The position numbers and the translations under genes were made by a program. The notes under the pieces were generated by a model, which searched no databases, was not told the DNA's origin, and was given only the letters and a program-made list of their open reading frames with translations. A stretch of 64,000 nt of DNA from Solirubrobacter pauli (GTDB lineage Bacteria > Actinomycetota > Thermoleophilia > Solirubrobacterales > Solirubrobacteraceae), in contig NZ_RBIL01000002.1 of the NCBI RefSeq assembly GCF_003633755.1, positions 558,001 to 622,000 of the forward strand, in the 5' to 3' direction. Below are positions 1 through 8,560 of the stretch, piece by piece; the stretch's first letter is position 1, and each line of letters starts with the position of its first letter.

Positions 1-5
1 TCGCG

Positions 6-833
6 CTACTGCGATGTCGCGGATCTGAGCGCCTCGTCCAGATCCGTGTAGCGGAACGTGTATCCGAGCTCGAGCGTGCGCCGCGGAACGGCGCGCTGGC
101 CTTCGGTGACGATCTCCGCCATGTCGCCGTAGAGCGCCTGGATGGCGAAGCTCGGGATCGGGGCGACCGCGGGGCGGTGCAGCGCACGGCCCAGTGCGCG
201 GCTGAACTCCTTGTTCGTGACGGGCTCGGGCGCCGTGGCGTTGACCGGGCCTTCCCAGGTGGGGTCGTCGATCGCGTTCAGGTAGATGCCGACGACGTCG
301 TCGACGTGGATCCACGGCATGTACTGCTTGCCGCCGGCCACGGGGCCGCCGACGCCGAGCTTGAACGGCAGCAGCATCTTCGAGAGCGCGCCGCCGCTCT
401 GGTCGAGCACCACACCGGTGCGGACCAGCACGGTCCGCGACTGCGCCTGCTTGGCCTCGGTCTCCCACGCGACGCACACCTGGGCCAGGAAGTCGTCGCC
501 GGCCGGGCTGTCCTCGTCGATCCGCTCGTCGCCGTGCTTGCCGTAGTAGCCGACGGCGCTCGAGCTGATCAGGGCCGGCTTGTGGGCGGACGCGTTGATC
601 GCCTTCACGACGCGCCGGGTGCCCTGGACGCGGGACTGCTCGATCCGCTCGCGTGCGGCGTCGCTCCAGCGCTGGGCGACGTTCTCGCCCGCCAGGTGCA
701 CGACCACGTCGCCGAGCTCGATCGGGCCGTCCTTGCGGAGGGAGACGGGGATGACCTCGTCACCGCGTTGTTCCAGGGCCTTCGTGAGCTTGCTGCCGAT
801 GAGGCCGCTCGCGCCCGTGATGGTCACTCGCAT
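6..833 (-). CDS. TIGR01777 family epimerase-like SDR protein
   Basis: 275 aa extended short-chain dehydrogenase of the TIGR01777 (YfcH-like) type. The N-terminus MRVTITGASGLIG is the Rossmann NAD(P)-binding loop (GASGLIG, residues 7-13). SAVGYYGKHGD near residue 93 and PWIHVDDVVGIYL near residue 175 are typical of the family, and the C-terminal 60 residues match the family-specific extension (PAPIPSFAIQALYGDMAEIVTEGQ-like region). The substrate is unknown for this family. It is transcribed away from the MFS gene at 854, with 20 bp between the two start codons. Length is normal for the family. Confidence 0.9.
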   Translation of the reverse strand: MRVTITGASGLIGSKLTKALEQRGDEVIPVSLRKDGPIELGDVVVHLAGENVAQRWSDAARERIEQSRVQGTRRVVKAINASAHKPALISSSAVGYYGKHGDERIDEDSPAGDDFLAQVCVAWETEAKQAQSRTVLVRTGVVLDQSGGALSKMLLPFKLGVGGPVAGGKQYMPWIHVDDVVGIYLNAIDDPTWEGPVNATAPEPVTNKEFSRALGRALHRPAVAPIPSFAIQALYGDMAEIVTEGQRAVPRRTLELGYTFRYTDLDEALRSATSQ

Positions 834-841
834 AGCTTGGG

Positions 842-853
842 TACGGTTCCGGG
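842..853 (+). promoter_or_regulatory. -10 hexamer for leaderless MFS transcript
   Basis: TACGGT at 842-847 fits TANNNT and ends 6 nt before the ATG at 854. There is no Shine-Dalgarno sequence in the gap, so transcription probably begins at or next to the start codon. Confidence 0.45.
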
Positions 854-2299
854 ATGGGTCTGGACCGCGGGTTGCTGCGCCTCGCGTCGGTCGTCGTGCT
901 CGGCACCATCATGTCGATTCTCGACACGACGATCGTCAACGTCGCGATCGAGACGCTCGCACGCGACCTCGACGCCTCGCTGACCGCCATCCAGTGGGTG
1001 TCCACCGGCTACCTGCTGGCGCTGGCGACGGTGATCCCGTTGACCGGCTGGGCGATGGAGCGGTTCGGCGGGCGCACGATGTGGATGCTGTCGGTGACGC
1101 TCTTCCTGGCGGGGAGCGGGCTGTGCGGGCTCGCGTGGAGCGTCGAGTCGCTGATCGCGTTCCGCGTGCTGCAGGGGTTCGGCGGCGGGATGATCATGCC
1201 GATCGGCCAGGCGATCCTCGCGCAGGCCGCCGGGCCGCAGCGGATGGGGCGCGTGATGAGCGTGATCGGCGTGCCGACGCTGCTCGGCCCGATCCTCGGC
1301 CCGGTGATCGGCGGCCTGATCGTCGACAACGTCTCCTGGCGCTGGATCTTCTTCGTCAACCTCCCGGTGGGCGCGGTGGCCCTGGCGCTCGCGTTCCGGA
1401 TCCTCCCGCGCACCGACGTGCGCGGGCGCTCGCCGCTGGACGTGCGCGGGATGCTGCTGCTCTCGCCGGGGCTCGCGCTGCTGATCTACGGGCTCTCCGA
1501 GGTGGGCGCCGAAGGGACCCTGCTGGACGTGCGCGTCCTGCTCGGGCTGCTGGGCGGCGCGGCGTTGCTCGTCGGGTTCGCCCTGTGGTCGCTGAAGGGG
1601 CGCGGCACGCTGATCGACCTGTCGCTGTTCCGCGACCGGGCGTTCGCGGCGGCGTCCGGCACCACGTTCATCTTCGGCGTGTCGCTGTTCGGCGCGATGC
1701 TGATCCTGCCGCTCTACTACCAGGTGGTCCGGGAGCAGAGCGCGCTCAACGCCGGCCTGCTGCTCGCCCCGCAGGGCATCGGCGCCGCGCTGGCGATGCC
1801 GATCGCGGGGCGGATCACCGACCGGGTGGGGGCGGGGAAGGTCGTCCCGTTCGGGATCGTCGTCGCGCTGCTCGGCACGGGCGTCTACACCCAGCTCGAG
1901 GCCGACACGAGCTTCTGGGTGCTGGGGATCGCGCTCTGGGTCCGCGGACTCGGCCTCGGCATGACGATGATGCCGGCGATGGCCGCCGCTTACCAGACGC
2001 TCTCGCGCGCTGCCGTCCCGCGCGCGACGTCGCTGATCAACATCATCCGCACGGTCGGCGGGTCGGTCGGCACGGCCGTGCTCACCGTCGTCCTCGAGCG
2101 CCAGATCACCGCCCAGGTCGGCGGCAGCGGCTCCCTCGGCGCTCTGACCGGCACCGGCGACGTCTCTCAGATCGCCGAGCCGCTGGCCGACGCGTTCGCC
2201 CACACCTTCTGGTGGGCGGTCGGCCTGACCGCGCTCGCCCTGATCCCCGCGTTCTTCCTCCCGCGCCACCCGCCACCCGCTGCTGCGGACGCGGACTGA
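854..2299 (+). CDS. DHA2-type MFS drug transporter (EmrB/QacA-like)
   Basis: 481 aa integral membrane protein of the 14-helix DHA2 family, which exports hydrophobic drugs in exchange for protons. The first helix carries the family pattern (SILDTTIVNVAIETLARDL, residues 18-36), helix 2 starts IQWVSTGYLLALATVIPLTG, and the motif C-like stretch LLGPILGPVIGGLIVD sits near residues 143-158. The substrate cannot be predicted. The start is the ATG just behind a -10 hexamer. It may be cotranscribed with the SRPBCC gene 19 bp downstream, although that gene has its own -10-like sequence. Confidence 0.92.
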   Translation: MGLDRGLLRLASVVVLGTIMSILDTTIVNVAIETLARDLDASLTAIQWVSTGYLLALATVIPLTGWAMERFGGRTMWMLSVTLFLAGSGLCGLAWSVESLIAFRVLQGFGGGMIMPIGQAILAQAAGPQRMGRVMSVIGVPTLLGPILGPVIGGLIVDNVSWRWIFFVNLPVGAVALALAFRILPRTDVRGRSPLDVRGMLLLSPGLALLIYGLSEVGAEGTLLDVRVLLGLLGGAALLVGFALWSLKGRGTLIDLSLFRDRAFAAASGTTFIFGVSLFGAMLILPLYYQVVREQSALNAGLLLAPQGIGAALAMPIAGRITDRVGAGKVVPFGIVVALLGTGVYTQLEADTSFWVLGIALWVRGLGLGMTMMPAMAAAYQTLSRAAVPRATSLINIIRTVGGSVGTAVLTVVLERQITAQVGGSGSLGALTGTGDVSQIAEPLADAFAHTFWWAVGLTALALIPAFFLPRHPPPAAADAD

Positions 2300-2318
2300 C
2301 GTATATAACCTGTCGGGC

Positions 2319-2825
2319 ATGAAAGACGGAGTCCTTCTCGAGCGCGACGGCCGCTTCGAGCTGCGCTTCGAACGCCCGCTCGACCATCCGGTCGACGTCG
2401 TCTGGCGCGCGATCACCGAGCCGTCCGGCCTCGCCGCCTGGTTCCCGTTCGACATCGAAGGCCCGCGCGAGACCGGCGCGCCGCTCCGCTTCGTCTTCCG
2501 CCACGGGGAGGGCGATCCCTTCGACGGCCAGATGGTCGAGTTCACCCCGCAGTCCGTGATGGAGCTGGAGTGGGAGGGACCCGAGACCCTGCGCCTGGAG
2601 CTCGTCGCCGACGGCGCAGGGTGCGTGCTGACCTTGATCAACCGCTTCGACGACGTCGGCAAAGCCGCCCGCGACGCCGCCGGATGGCACGCGTGCCTGA
2701 CCGCGCTGGGCGCGTCGTTGGACGGGGTGGAGTCGCCCGACGGTGTGTGGGCGGCGGTGCACCCGCGGTACGTCGAGGCGTTCGGGCCTGAGGCGTCGGC
2801 GATCGGGCCGCCGCCACCCGCGTAG
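2319..2825 (+). CDS. SRPBCC (AHSA1-like) domain protein
   Basis: 168 aa protein with the START/Bet v1-like fold of the AHSA1 type. Supporting features are the opening FELRFERPLDHPVDVVWRAI, the ITEPSGLAAWFPF motif and the terminal helix DAAGWHACLTALGASLDG. Members bind small hydrophobic ligands or act as stress-linked proteins, and the exact role is unknown. TAACCT at 2306-2311 lies 7 nt before the ATG, suggesting an independent leaderless promoter. The last residues (IGPPPPA) are low complexity. Confidence 0.85.
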   Translation: MKDGVLLERDGRFELRFERPLDHPVDVVWRAITEPSGLAAWFPFDIEGPRETGAPLRFVFRHGEGDPFDGQMVEFTPQSVMELEWEGPETLRLELVADGAGCVLTLINRFDDVGKAARDAAGWHACLTALGASLDGVESPDGVWAAVHPRYVEAFGPEASAIGPPPPA

Positions 2826-2890
2826 CGCTCAGCTCAGGTGGCGCGCGGCGGGATGCGTGCGCGTCGGGGAGCACACCGTCGGGCGTCGCG

Positions 2891-2949
2891 TCAAGAAACC
2901 CGTGCGCGAGCGGTGTGGTGCTGCTGGGCGGTGGTCACGGGTTTCTTGA
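2891..2949. repeat. Perfect 14-bp hairpin inside left end of element A
   Basis: TCAAGAAACCCGTG (2891-2904) and CACGGGTTTCTTGA (2936-2949) are exact reverse complements around a 31-nt loop. The hairpin is flanked by the direct repeat CGTCGCG (2884-2890 and 2952-2958). Confidence 0.8.
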
Positions 2950-3040
2950 CCCGTCGCGGCCGGTGCGCTCTTGTGCGGGTGAGCGGCTGCGCCGGGTGCG
3001 CCCGGGCGCGGGCCCGTTCGCGCGTTCGCCGGCCGGCTCT

Positions 3041-3097
3041 GCCACGCGAACGTCGAGTTGTGTACCTATGCGGTCGTTTTCTCGACGTTCGCGTGGC
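3041..3097. repeat. Perfect 17-bp hairpin inside element A
   Basis: GCCACGCGAACGTCGAG (3041-3057) and its exact reverse complement (3081-3097) surround a 23-nt AT-richer loop. Related hairpins with different inner arms lie at 57831-57887 and 58060-58116. Confidence 0.85.
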
Positions 3098-3360
3098 ACG
3101 GGCCACGCGAGTGTTCACTTTTCCACCTGTGCGGTGCGAAAGTGCACGCTCGGTGCGGCTGAGCCCGCGGGCGCGGGTTGGCCCCGCGCGGGGGCTTGCC
3201 GGCCCCAGCCGGCCTGACCAGCCCAGAGCGCGCCGGCCGCGGTGGGTCAAGCGGCTCGCCGCGAAGCGCGAGTTGCTTGACGCGACGCCCGACGGTGTGC
3301 TCCCCGGACGCGGCAACGCACTCCAACACCTCGGGCGCGGAGCTCCACGCCCACCCGCCC

Positions 3361-3402
3361 GTTAAACGCAAACGCCGCGGCACCCCGAAGGGCACCGCGG
3401 CG
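3361..3402 (-). terminator. Intrinsic terminator of the RGG protein gene
   Basis: Read on the minus strand, a 13-bp stem (3373-3385 with 3390-3402, two G-T pairs) closes a TTCG tetraloop and is followed by a T-rich tract (GTTTGCGTTT). It lies 15 bp past the stop codon of the gene ending at 3418. Confidence 0.85.
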
Positions 3403-3417
3403 CTCAACGCAACCTAC

Positions 3418-5013
3418 TTACGAGTTCTGCTTCTCAGCCGCGCCGGTCTCGGCGCCGTTGCCGTTGCCCTCCTCGGGCTCGGCCGGGGCGTTGTTGGAGA
3501 CGGCGTCCTGCAGGGCCTCGAGGCCGATGATGCGGACGCGCGAGCTGAAGCCGCCGTCGCGGCCGTGCTGCTCGATGTCGCCACGGCCGGCGCCGCCGCG
3601 GTCGTAGCCGCCACGGCCACCGCGGCCGCCGCCGTACCCGCCGCCGCCACGGCCGCCGCCGTAGCCGCCGCCGCCCTGGCCGCGTCCGCCGCCGCGGCCG
3701 CCCTGGCCGCCACGGCCGCGGCCGCCGCGATCGAACGCGGGGCGCGGGTTGACGATCGCCTTGACGTCACGGACCGGGGTGGCCGCGAGGCGCACCCAGG
3801 CGGTGAAGACCGGGTCGCCGGCCTTGACGCCCTGGGCCTGCTCGGCGCAGACGGAGGACCACTTCATGGTCTCGCCGTCGTCGCGACGCTTGGGCTGCAG
3901 GGCCTCGAGGACGGCCTCGGGGCCGCCGACGCGCTCGATCGCCGCGGCAAGGCGCGCCTGCGCCCGCGACGAACGCGACGGGGAGGTGGCCGGAGCCTGC
4001 GGAGCCTGCTGCTGCTGCTCGGCCTGCGGCTGCTCCTCGCCCTCGGCGACCGGCTGCTCGGCGCCCTCGGCGGCGGCGGCGACCTCCTCGACGGGGGCCT
4101 CGTCGTCCGACGGCGGCTCGAGGCCGGCCTCGAGCGCGGCCTGCTCGGCCTTGCGCAGCTCGGTCAGCTTCGCGAAGAACGTGCGACGGTGCCGCTCAGC
4201 CGCGGTCAGGCGGCGACGGCGCGGACGCTCGGGACGCTCGCCGCGGCCCTGGCCGCCCTGACGCGGGGGACGGTCGCCACGCGGCGCCTGCGCGGCAGCC
4301 TCGCCCGCGGGAGCGGAGGCGGCGGTGCCGGTGTCCGCGGTCGCCTCGGCGGGAGCGGAAGCATCCGCGGCCGGAGCGTCAGCCGCGGGCGCGGCGTCGG
4401 CGGCCGGAGCGGCGTCAGCAGCGGGGGCGTCAGCGGCCGGAGCGTCGGCGGCCGGAGCGGCGTCAGCAGCGGGGGCGTCAGCCGCAGGCGCGTCAGCGGC
4501 CGGAGCGGCGTCAGCAGCGGGAGCGTCAGTCGCGGACCCGGCGTCGGCGGCCGGAGCGTCGGCGGCGGCCTCGGACGTCGTCGCGGGCGTGTCCGCGGTC
4601 GCCTCGCTGGCGGCCTCGCCGGCGGCGGGCGCATCGCTCGCGGCGTCACCCGCGGGCGCGGGCGACTCGACGGCGGGCGTCTCGACGGGCACGTCCGAGG
4701 ACGCGTCACCGGCCGGGGCGGGCTCGGACGACTCGGCCGCGGCCGGAGCGTCCTCGCTCACGCCGGACGGCGTGTCGACCGCGTCGGCGACCGGCGTGGA
4801 GGCGGGCGCCTCCTCGTCGGCGGACGTGGCGGCCGGCGTCACGGCGGCGGTGGGCTCGTCGAGGCTCGGGGCGTCGGCGGCGACGGCCGCTTCAGCCGTG
4901 GCCTCCTCGGGCGTCACCGCGGGGGCCGGATCGCCGTTCCCCTCTGAGGCCGCGGGCGCGGGCGTCGTGGCGGTCTCGGGCTTCTGATCCTCGGGGGAGG
5001 GCGTCTCGGTCAT
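3418..5013 (-). CDS. Ala/Asp-rich protein with C-terminal RGG/GAR tail
   Basis: 531 aa protein, not recognised as a named family. The N-terminal half is a low-complexity Ala/Asp/Pro/Glu segment with AADAP-type repeats. A basic, probably helical stretch follows (RRRRLTAAERHRRTFFAKL and on), then a short folded-looking part (RLAAAIERVGGPEAVLEAL ... MKWSSVCAEQAQGVKAGDP). After that come about 75 residues of Gly/Arg with RGG and GGYGGG units, and a short end SSRVRIIGLEALQDAVSNN. RGG tails usually bind RNA or drive condensate formation, so RNA binding is inferred. The ATG at 5013 is chosen because AGAGG lies 5-9 nt before it and the protein begins MTETPSPEDQ. The in-frame upstream extension to 5160 would run through the probable leader and promoter. 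Confidence 0.75.
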   Translation of the reverse strand: MTETPSPEDQKPETATTPAPAASEGNGDPAPAVTPEEATAEAAVAADAPSLDEPTAAVTPAATSADEEAPASTPVADAVDTPSGVSEDAPAAAESSEPAPAGDASSDVPVETPAVESPAPAGDAASDAPAAGEAASEATADTPATTSEAAADAPAADAGSATDAPAADAAPAADAPAADAPAADAAPAADAPAADAPAADAAPAADAAPAADAPAADASAPAEATADTGTAASAPAGEAAAQAPRGDRPPRQGGQGRGERPERPRRRRLTAAERHRRTFFAKLTELRKAEQAALEAGLEPPSDDEAPVEEVAAAAEGAEQPVAEGEEQPQAEQQQQAPQAPATSPSRSSRAQARLAAAIERVGGPEAVLEALQPKRRDDGETMKWSSVCAEQAQGVKAGDPVFTAWVRLAATPVRDVKAIVNPRPAFDRGGRGRGGQGGRGGGRGQGGGGYGGGRGGGGYGGGRGGRGGYDRGGAGRGDIEQHGRDGGFSSRVRIIGLEALQDAVSNNAPAEPEEGNGNGAETGAAEKQNS

Positions 5014-5130
5014 GTGATGGACCTCTGGCTGCTGGTGGGGCGCGCCGCGTAGTTCGCTGAGAGAGAGAAGTGCGCGCAGAGCAAGGCGTCCGGGCGCGGC
5101 AAAGCACCGGGAAGCCGCGTCGCCAGCATA
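5014..5130 (-). promoter_or_regulatory. Promoter and about 105-nt leader of the RGG protein gene
   Basis: On the minus strand TATGCT (5125-5130) is a good -10 hexamer, which would start the transcript near 5118. The resulting leader contains a pyrimidine run (CTTCTCTCTCTC). A leader this long is unusual here, where several genes appear leaderless. Confidence 0.4.
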
Positions 5131-5178
5131 GCGGTCCCACCGCCCCGTTTCGGCACTCATTTCCGACCGGGTTACGAC

Positions 5179-5191
5179 TAGTGTTTACCTG
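5179..5191 (+). promoter_or_regulatory. -10 hexamer for leaderless polA transcript
   Basis: TAGTGT (5179-5184) is followed by 7 nt and then the polA ATG at 5192. No Shine-Dalgarno sequence is present. Confidence 0.45.
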
Positions 5192-7789
5192 ATGGCCGGA
5201 GGCAACGGAGATACCCCACGCGAGCTGTTCCTGATCGATGGCAACAGCCTCGCGTATCGGGCGTTCTTCGCCCTGCCGGAGTCGATCGCGACGTCCGACG
5301 GACGCCCCACCAACGCCATCTTCGGCTTCGCGTCGATGCTGGTGAAGATCCTCACGGACTACGGCCAGGTGCCGACCGTCGTGGTCTGGGACGCGGGCCT
5401 GTCGGGCCGCAAGGAGATCAGCGCCGACTACAAGGCCCAGCGCTCGTCGCGGCCCGACCTGCTGAAGCTCCAGTGGCCGCATCTCCAGCCGCTCGTCGAG
5501 GCCTTCGGCTATTCGAACGTCTCGGTCGAGGGCTACGAGGCCGACGACGTGATCGCCGCGCTCACCGTCCAGGCGAAGGAGCGCGGGGTCCCGGTCATGG
5601 TCGTCACGGGTGACCGCGACGCCTACCAGCTCGTCACCGACGGCGTGCGGATCATGTCCACCTCGCGCGGCGTCACGGACACGAAGGTCTACGACACGCA
5701 GGCCGTGATCGACCGCTACGGCATCCCGCCGGAGCTCGTCCCGGACTTCATCGGCCTCAAGGGCGACACGAGCGACAACATCCCGGGCGTCCCGGGCATC
5801 GGCGACAAGACCGCCGCCGACCTCCTGCAGAAGTTCGGCGACCTCGAAGGCGTCCTGTCGAACATCGACAACATCACCGGCGCCAAGCGCAAGCAGAACC
5901 TCACCGAGCACGCCGACAACGCGCGCATGAGCAAGCTGCTCGCGACGATGGTCCGCGACGTCCCGGTGGACATCGACCTCGAGGCCGAGTTCACCAAGAC
6001 CCCCGACCGCACGAACCTGCGCCAGGTCTTCCGCGACTGGGAGCTGCGCGACCCGCTCCGCCGGCTCGAGGAGGCACTCGCCGAGGCCGAGCTGGAGGCG
6101 ATCCCGCGCCCGACCGACCTCGAGAAGGTCGAGGTCAAGACCGGCCTCGCGCGCAACCCCGGCGACATCACCCGCTTGAAGGGCGAGTTCCTCGCGCTGG
6201 CCATCCTCCCGCCCGAGGTGCCGGAGGGCGAGCTGATCCCGCGCGAGCCCAAGTGGCGCTTCGCCGCCTACGCGGGCGGGAACATCGCGCTCTCGGGCGA
6301 GGTGGACAGCCCGGCGGACGTCGTCGCCGCGGTCGGCGACCGCGCCGTCATCGCGCACGACGCCAAGGCCCTCACCGAGGTCCCGGGCAACCTCGTCTTC
6401 GACACCGCGATCGCCGCCTACCTGCTCGACCCCGCCCGCCGCGGCTACCCGCTCGAGGAGCTCACGGAGGAGCGCGGCATCTCGGCCGAGGCGGGCGACG
6501 CGCTCGCCACCCGCGCCGTGCTCACGCACGAGCTGGCCAAGCAGCAGCGCCCGCTGATCGTCGAGCGCGGCCTGCAGGAGCTGCTGGACACGGTCGAGCT
6601 GCCGCTCGTGCGCGTCCTGCGCGAGACCGAGAAGGAGGGCATCAAGCTCGACACGCGCCAGCTGGAGACGGTCGCCACGCGGATCCGGGCCGACGTCGCC
6701 GACCTCGAGCGCCAGATCTGGACGCTCGCCGACGAGGAGTTCGTGCTCGGCTCCCCGCAGCAGCTCGCCGCGATCCTGTTCGACAAGCTCGGCCTGCCCC
6801 GCAAGAAGCGCGGCAAGACGGGCTTCAGCACGGACAACCAGGTGCTGGAGTCGATCCGCGACTCGCACGAGATCGTCCCGCTGATCATCAAGTACCGCGA
6901 GCTGTCCAAGCTCGCCCAGACGTACCTGGACGCGCTGCCGAACTGGATCGGCGAGGACGGCCGCCTGCACACGACGTTCGAGCAGACCACCGCGGCGACC
7001 GGGCGGCTGTCGAGCATCAACCCGAACCTGCAGAACATCCCGATCCGGACGGAGACCGGCCGCGAGATCCGCGCCTGCTTCGTCCCGGAGCCGGGGAACG
7101 TGCTGCTCGCGGTCGACTACAGCCAGGTCGAGCTGCGCGTGCTGGCGCACGTCGCCAACGAGCCGGTGCTCAAGGACATCTTCCGGCGCGGCGAGGACGT
7201 GCACACCGAGACCGCGAGCGCCGTGTTCGAGCTCCCGGCCGACCAGCTGGACGTCGCGATGCGCTCGAAGGCCAAGATGGTCAACTACGGGATCGTCTAC
7301 GGCCTGTCGGCGTACGGCCTGTCCGAGCGCCTGCGGATCCCGCGCGAGGAGGCCGAGGACTTCATCAACCGCTACCTGGAGCGCTTCCCGGCGGTCGCCC
7401 AGTTCATGAAGGACTCGATCACGCAGGCCGTCGAGCACGGCTACGTGAGCACGCTCTTCGGCCGCCGCCGCCCGATCCCCGAGGTGCGCGCGAGCAACTG
7501 GAGCGTGCGCAAGCTCGGCGAGCGCCTCGCCGCGAACAGCATCATCCAGGGCACGGCCGCGGACATCATCAAGATCGCGATGGTCCGCAGCCACGACGCG
7601 CTGGCCACGGCCGGCTTGCAGACCCGCACCATCCTGCAGATCCACGACGAGCTGCTGTTCGAGGGCCCGCCGGAGGAGATGGACCGCGCGACCGAGATCG
7701 TCACGCGCGAGATGGTCGGCGCGATCGACATGGATCCGCCGCTCGAGGTCGATGCCGGGGTAGGCCCCAACTGGCTGGCGGCCAAGTAG
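5192..7789 (+). CDS. polA: DNA polymerase I
   Basis: 865 aa family A polymerase used for gap filling in excision repair and Okazaki fragment maturation. The N-terminal 5'-3' exonuclease domain is intact (LFLIDGNSLAYRAFFALP, GYEADDVIAAL, VTGDRDAYQLV, IGLKGDTSDNIPGVPGIG). The middle domain keeps the fold (FDTAIAAYLLDP) but the acidic DxE signature of 3'-5' proofreading is not seen. Polymerase motif A is VDYSQVELR (Asp642), motif B is RSKAKMVNYGIVYG with Tyr699 where E. coli has Phe762, and motif C is IHDELLFE (Asp819, Glu820). Proofreading is therefore probably absent, as in mycobacterial PolA. Confidence 0.98.
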   Translation: MAGGNGDTPRELFLIDGNSLAYRAFFALPESIATSDGRPTNAIFGFASMLVKILTDYGQVPTVVVWDAGLSGRKEISADYKAQRSSRPDLLKLQWPHLQPLVEAFGYSNVSVEGYEADDVIAALTVQAKERGVPVMVVTGDRDAYQLVTDGVRIMSTSRGVTDTKVYDTQAVIDRYGIPPELVPDFIGLKGDTSDNIPGVPGIGDKTAADLLQKFGDLEGVLSNIDNITGAKRKQNLTEHADNARMSKLLATMVRDVPVDIDLEAEFTKTPDRTNLRQVFRDWELRDPLRRLEEALAEAELEAIPRPTDLEKVEVKTGLARNPGDITRLKGEFLALAILPPEVPEGELIPREPKWRFAAYAGGNIALSGEVDSPADVVAAVGDRAVIAHDAKALTEVPGNLVFDTAIAAYLLDPARRGYPLEELTEERGISAEAGDALATRAVLTHELAKQQRPLIVERGLQELLDTVELPLVRVLRETEKEGIKLDTRQLETVATRIRADVADLERQIWTLADEEFVLGSPQQLAAILFDKLGLPRKKRGKTGFSTDNQVLESIRDSHEIVPLIIKYRELSKLAQTYLDALPNWIGEDGRLHTTFEQTTAATGRLSSINPNLQNIPIRTETGREIRACFVPEPGNVLLAVDYSQVELRVLAHVANEPVLKDIFRRGEDVHTETASAVFELPADQLDVAMRSKAKMVNYGIVYGLSAYGLSERLRIPREEAEDFINRYLERFPAVAQFMKDSITQAVEHGYVSTLFGRRRPIPEVRASNWSVRKLGERLAANSIIQGTAADIIKIAMVRSHDALATAGLQTRTILQIHDELLFEGPPEEMDRATEIVTREMVGAIDMDPPLEVDAGVGPNWLAAK

Positions 7790-7822
7790 TCTCCGGCTGC
7801 TGAACCCAGGAGGAGGCTCAAC

Positions 7823-8560
7823 ATGAAGCTCGAGAACGATTTCACCGTCCCCGCCTCGATCGACGAGGCCTGGGCCTTCCTGCTGGACGTCCCACGCGTG
7901 GCGCCCTGCCTGCCCGGCGCGACCGTCGAGCCGGAGACGGACGAGAACGGCTCCTACAAGGGCACGATGAAGCTCAAGATCGGCCCGATCACCGCGCAGT
8001 ACAAGGGCACGGTCAAGATCCAGGAGGCCGACGAGGCCAACCACACGGTCGCGATGCGCGCGCAGGCCAAGGACGCGCGCGGCCAGGGCAGTGCCTCCGC
8101 CACGATCACGTCCTCGATGGAGGAGACGCCCGAGGGCACGAAGGTCTCCGTCGTCACGGACATGCGCGTCACCGGCCCGGCCGCCCAGTTCGGCCGCGGC
8201 GTGATGCAGGACGTGTCCGCGAAGCTGATGAAGCGCTTCGCCGACTGCCTGGCCGAGCAGCTCAGCGGCGGCACCGCGGAGTCCGAGGCGGCCTCGACCG
8301 AGGAGAAGCCGACGGACACGCCCAAGACCGAGGACGCCGGCGTGCCGAGCGCCTCGAGCGGCGTCTCGAGCGCGGAGGCCGAGACCAAGGTCCCCGACGC
8401 CTCCTCCGGCACGCCGACGTCCACCACGCCGCCCCCGCGGCAGGCGGAGGACGTGCTGGACCTGGGCGAGGCGGCCGGCGGCGCGGTGCTCAAGCGCGCG
8501 CTGCCGCTGGTCGGCGGCGTCGTCGCGCTGCTCGTCCTCATCCGCATCATCCGTAGGTGA
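7823..8560 (+). CDS. CoxG-like SRPBCC protein with C-terminal membrane anchor
   Basis: 245 aa. Residues 1-150 match the CO dehydrogenase subunit G (CoxG) type of SRPBCC domain, with FTVPASIDEAWAFLLDVPR, the CLPGA motif and GPITAQYKGTV. A Ser/Thr/Glu/Pro-rich linker follows, then one C-terminal transmembrane helix with a basic end (RALPLVGGVVALLVLIRIIRR). CoxG helps recruit CO dehydrogenase to the membrane in carboxydotrophs, but no cox genes are nearby, so that role is uncertain. AGGAGG lies 6 nt before the ATG. It overlaps the next gene by 4 nt. Confidence 0.85.
   Translation: MKLENDFTVPASIDEAWAFLLDVPRVAPCLPGATVEPETDENGSYKGTMKLKIGPITAQYKGTVKIQEADEANHTVAMRAQAKDARGQGSASATITSSMEETPEGTKVSVVTDMRVTGPAAQFGRGVMQDVSAKLMKRFADCLAEQLSGGTAESEAASTEEKPTDTPKTEDAGVPSASSGVSSAEAETKVPDASSGTPTSTTPPPRQAEDVLDLGEAAGGAVLKRALPLVGGVVALLVLIRIIRR

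Larger units (their letters stand above)
2865..3306. repeat. TIR-bounded structured element, copy A
   Basis: This 442-bp non-coding block fills most of the gap between the SRPBCC gene and the RGG protein gene. It is bounded by a perfect 31-bp inverted repeat (2865-2895 and 3276-3306, beginning CGGGGAGCACACCGTCGGGC). Inside are hairpins: TCAAGAAACCCGTG at 2891-2904 pairs perfectly with 2936-2949; GCCACGCGAACGTCGAG at 3041-3057 pairs perfectly with 3081-3097; an imperfect relative lies at 3107-3152; and a 13-bp stem lies within the right end at 3247-3281. No transposase or convincing ORF is inside. A diverged composite copy sits at 57679-58278. The architecture is MITE-like, but no clear target duplication is visible. 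Confidence 0.85.

Noticed and set aside
2865-3306. Element A as an insertion sequence
   Set aside because: No transposase frame is present and no target duplication is evident; it is kept as a MITE-like or structured repeat.
3178-4947. Long plus-strand open frame (589 codons) opposite the RGG protein gene
   Set aside because: It mirrors the Ala/Gly-rich repeats of the minus-strand gene and has no promoter or ribosome binding site; the minus strand has a terminator, a Shine-Dalgarno sequence and a sensible start.
4892-8044. 1050-codon minus-strand open frame across polA
   Set aside because: Composition is Arg/Asp/Leu-rich shadow coding caused by high GC; polA on the plus strand has all family motifs.
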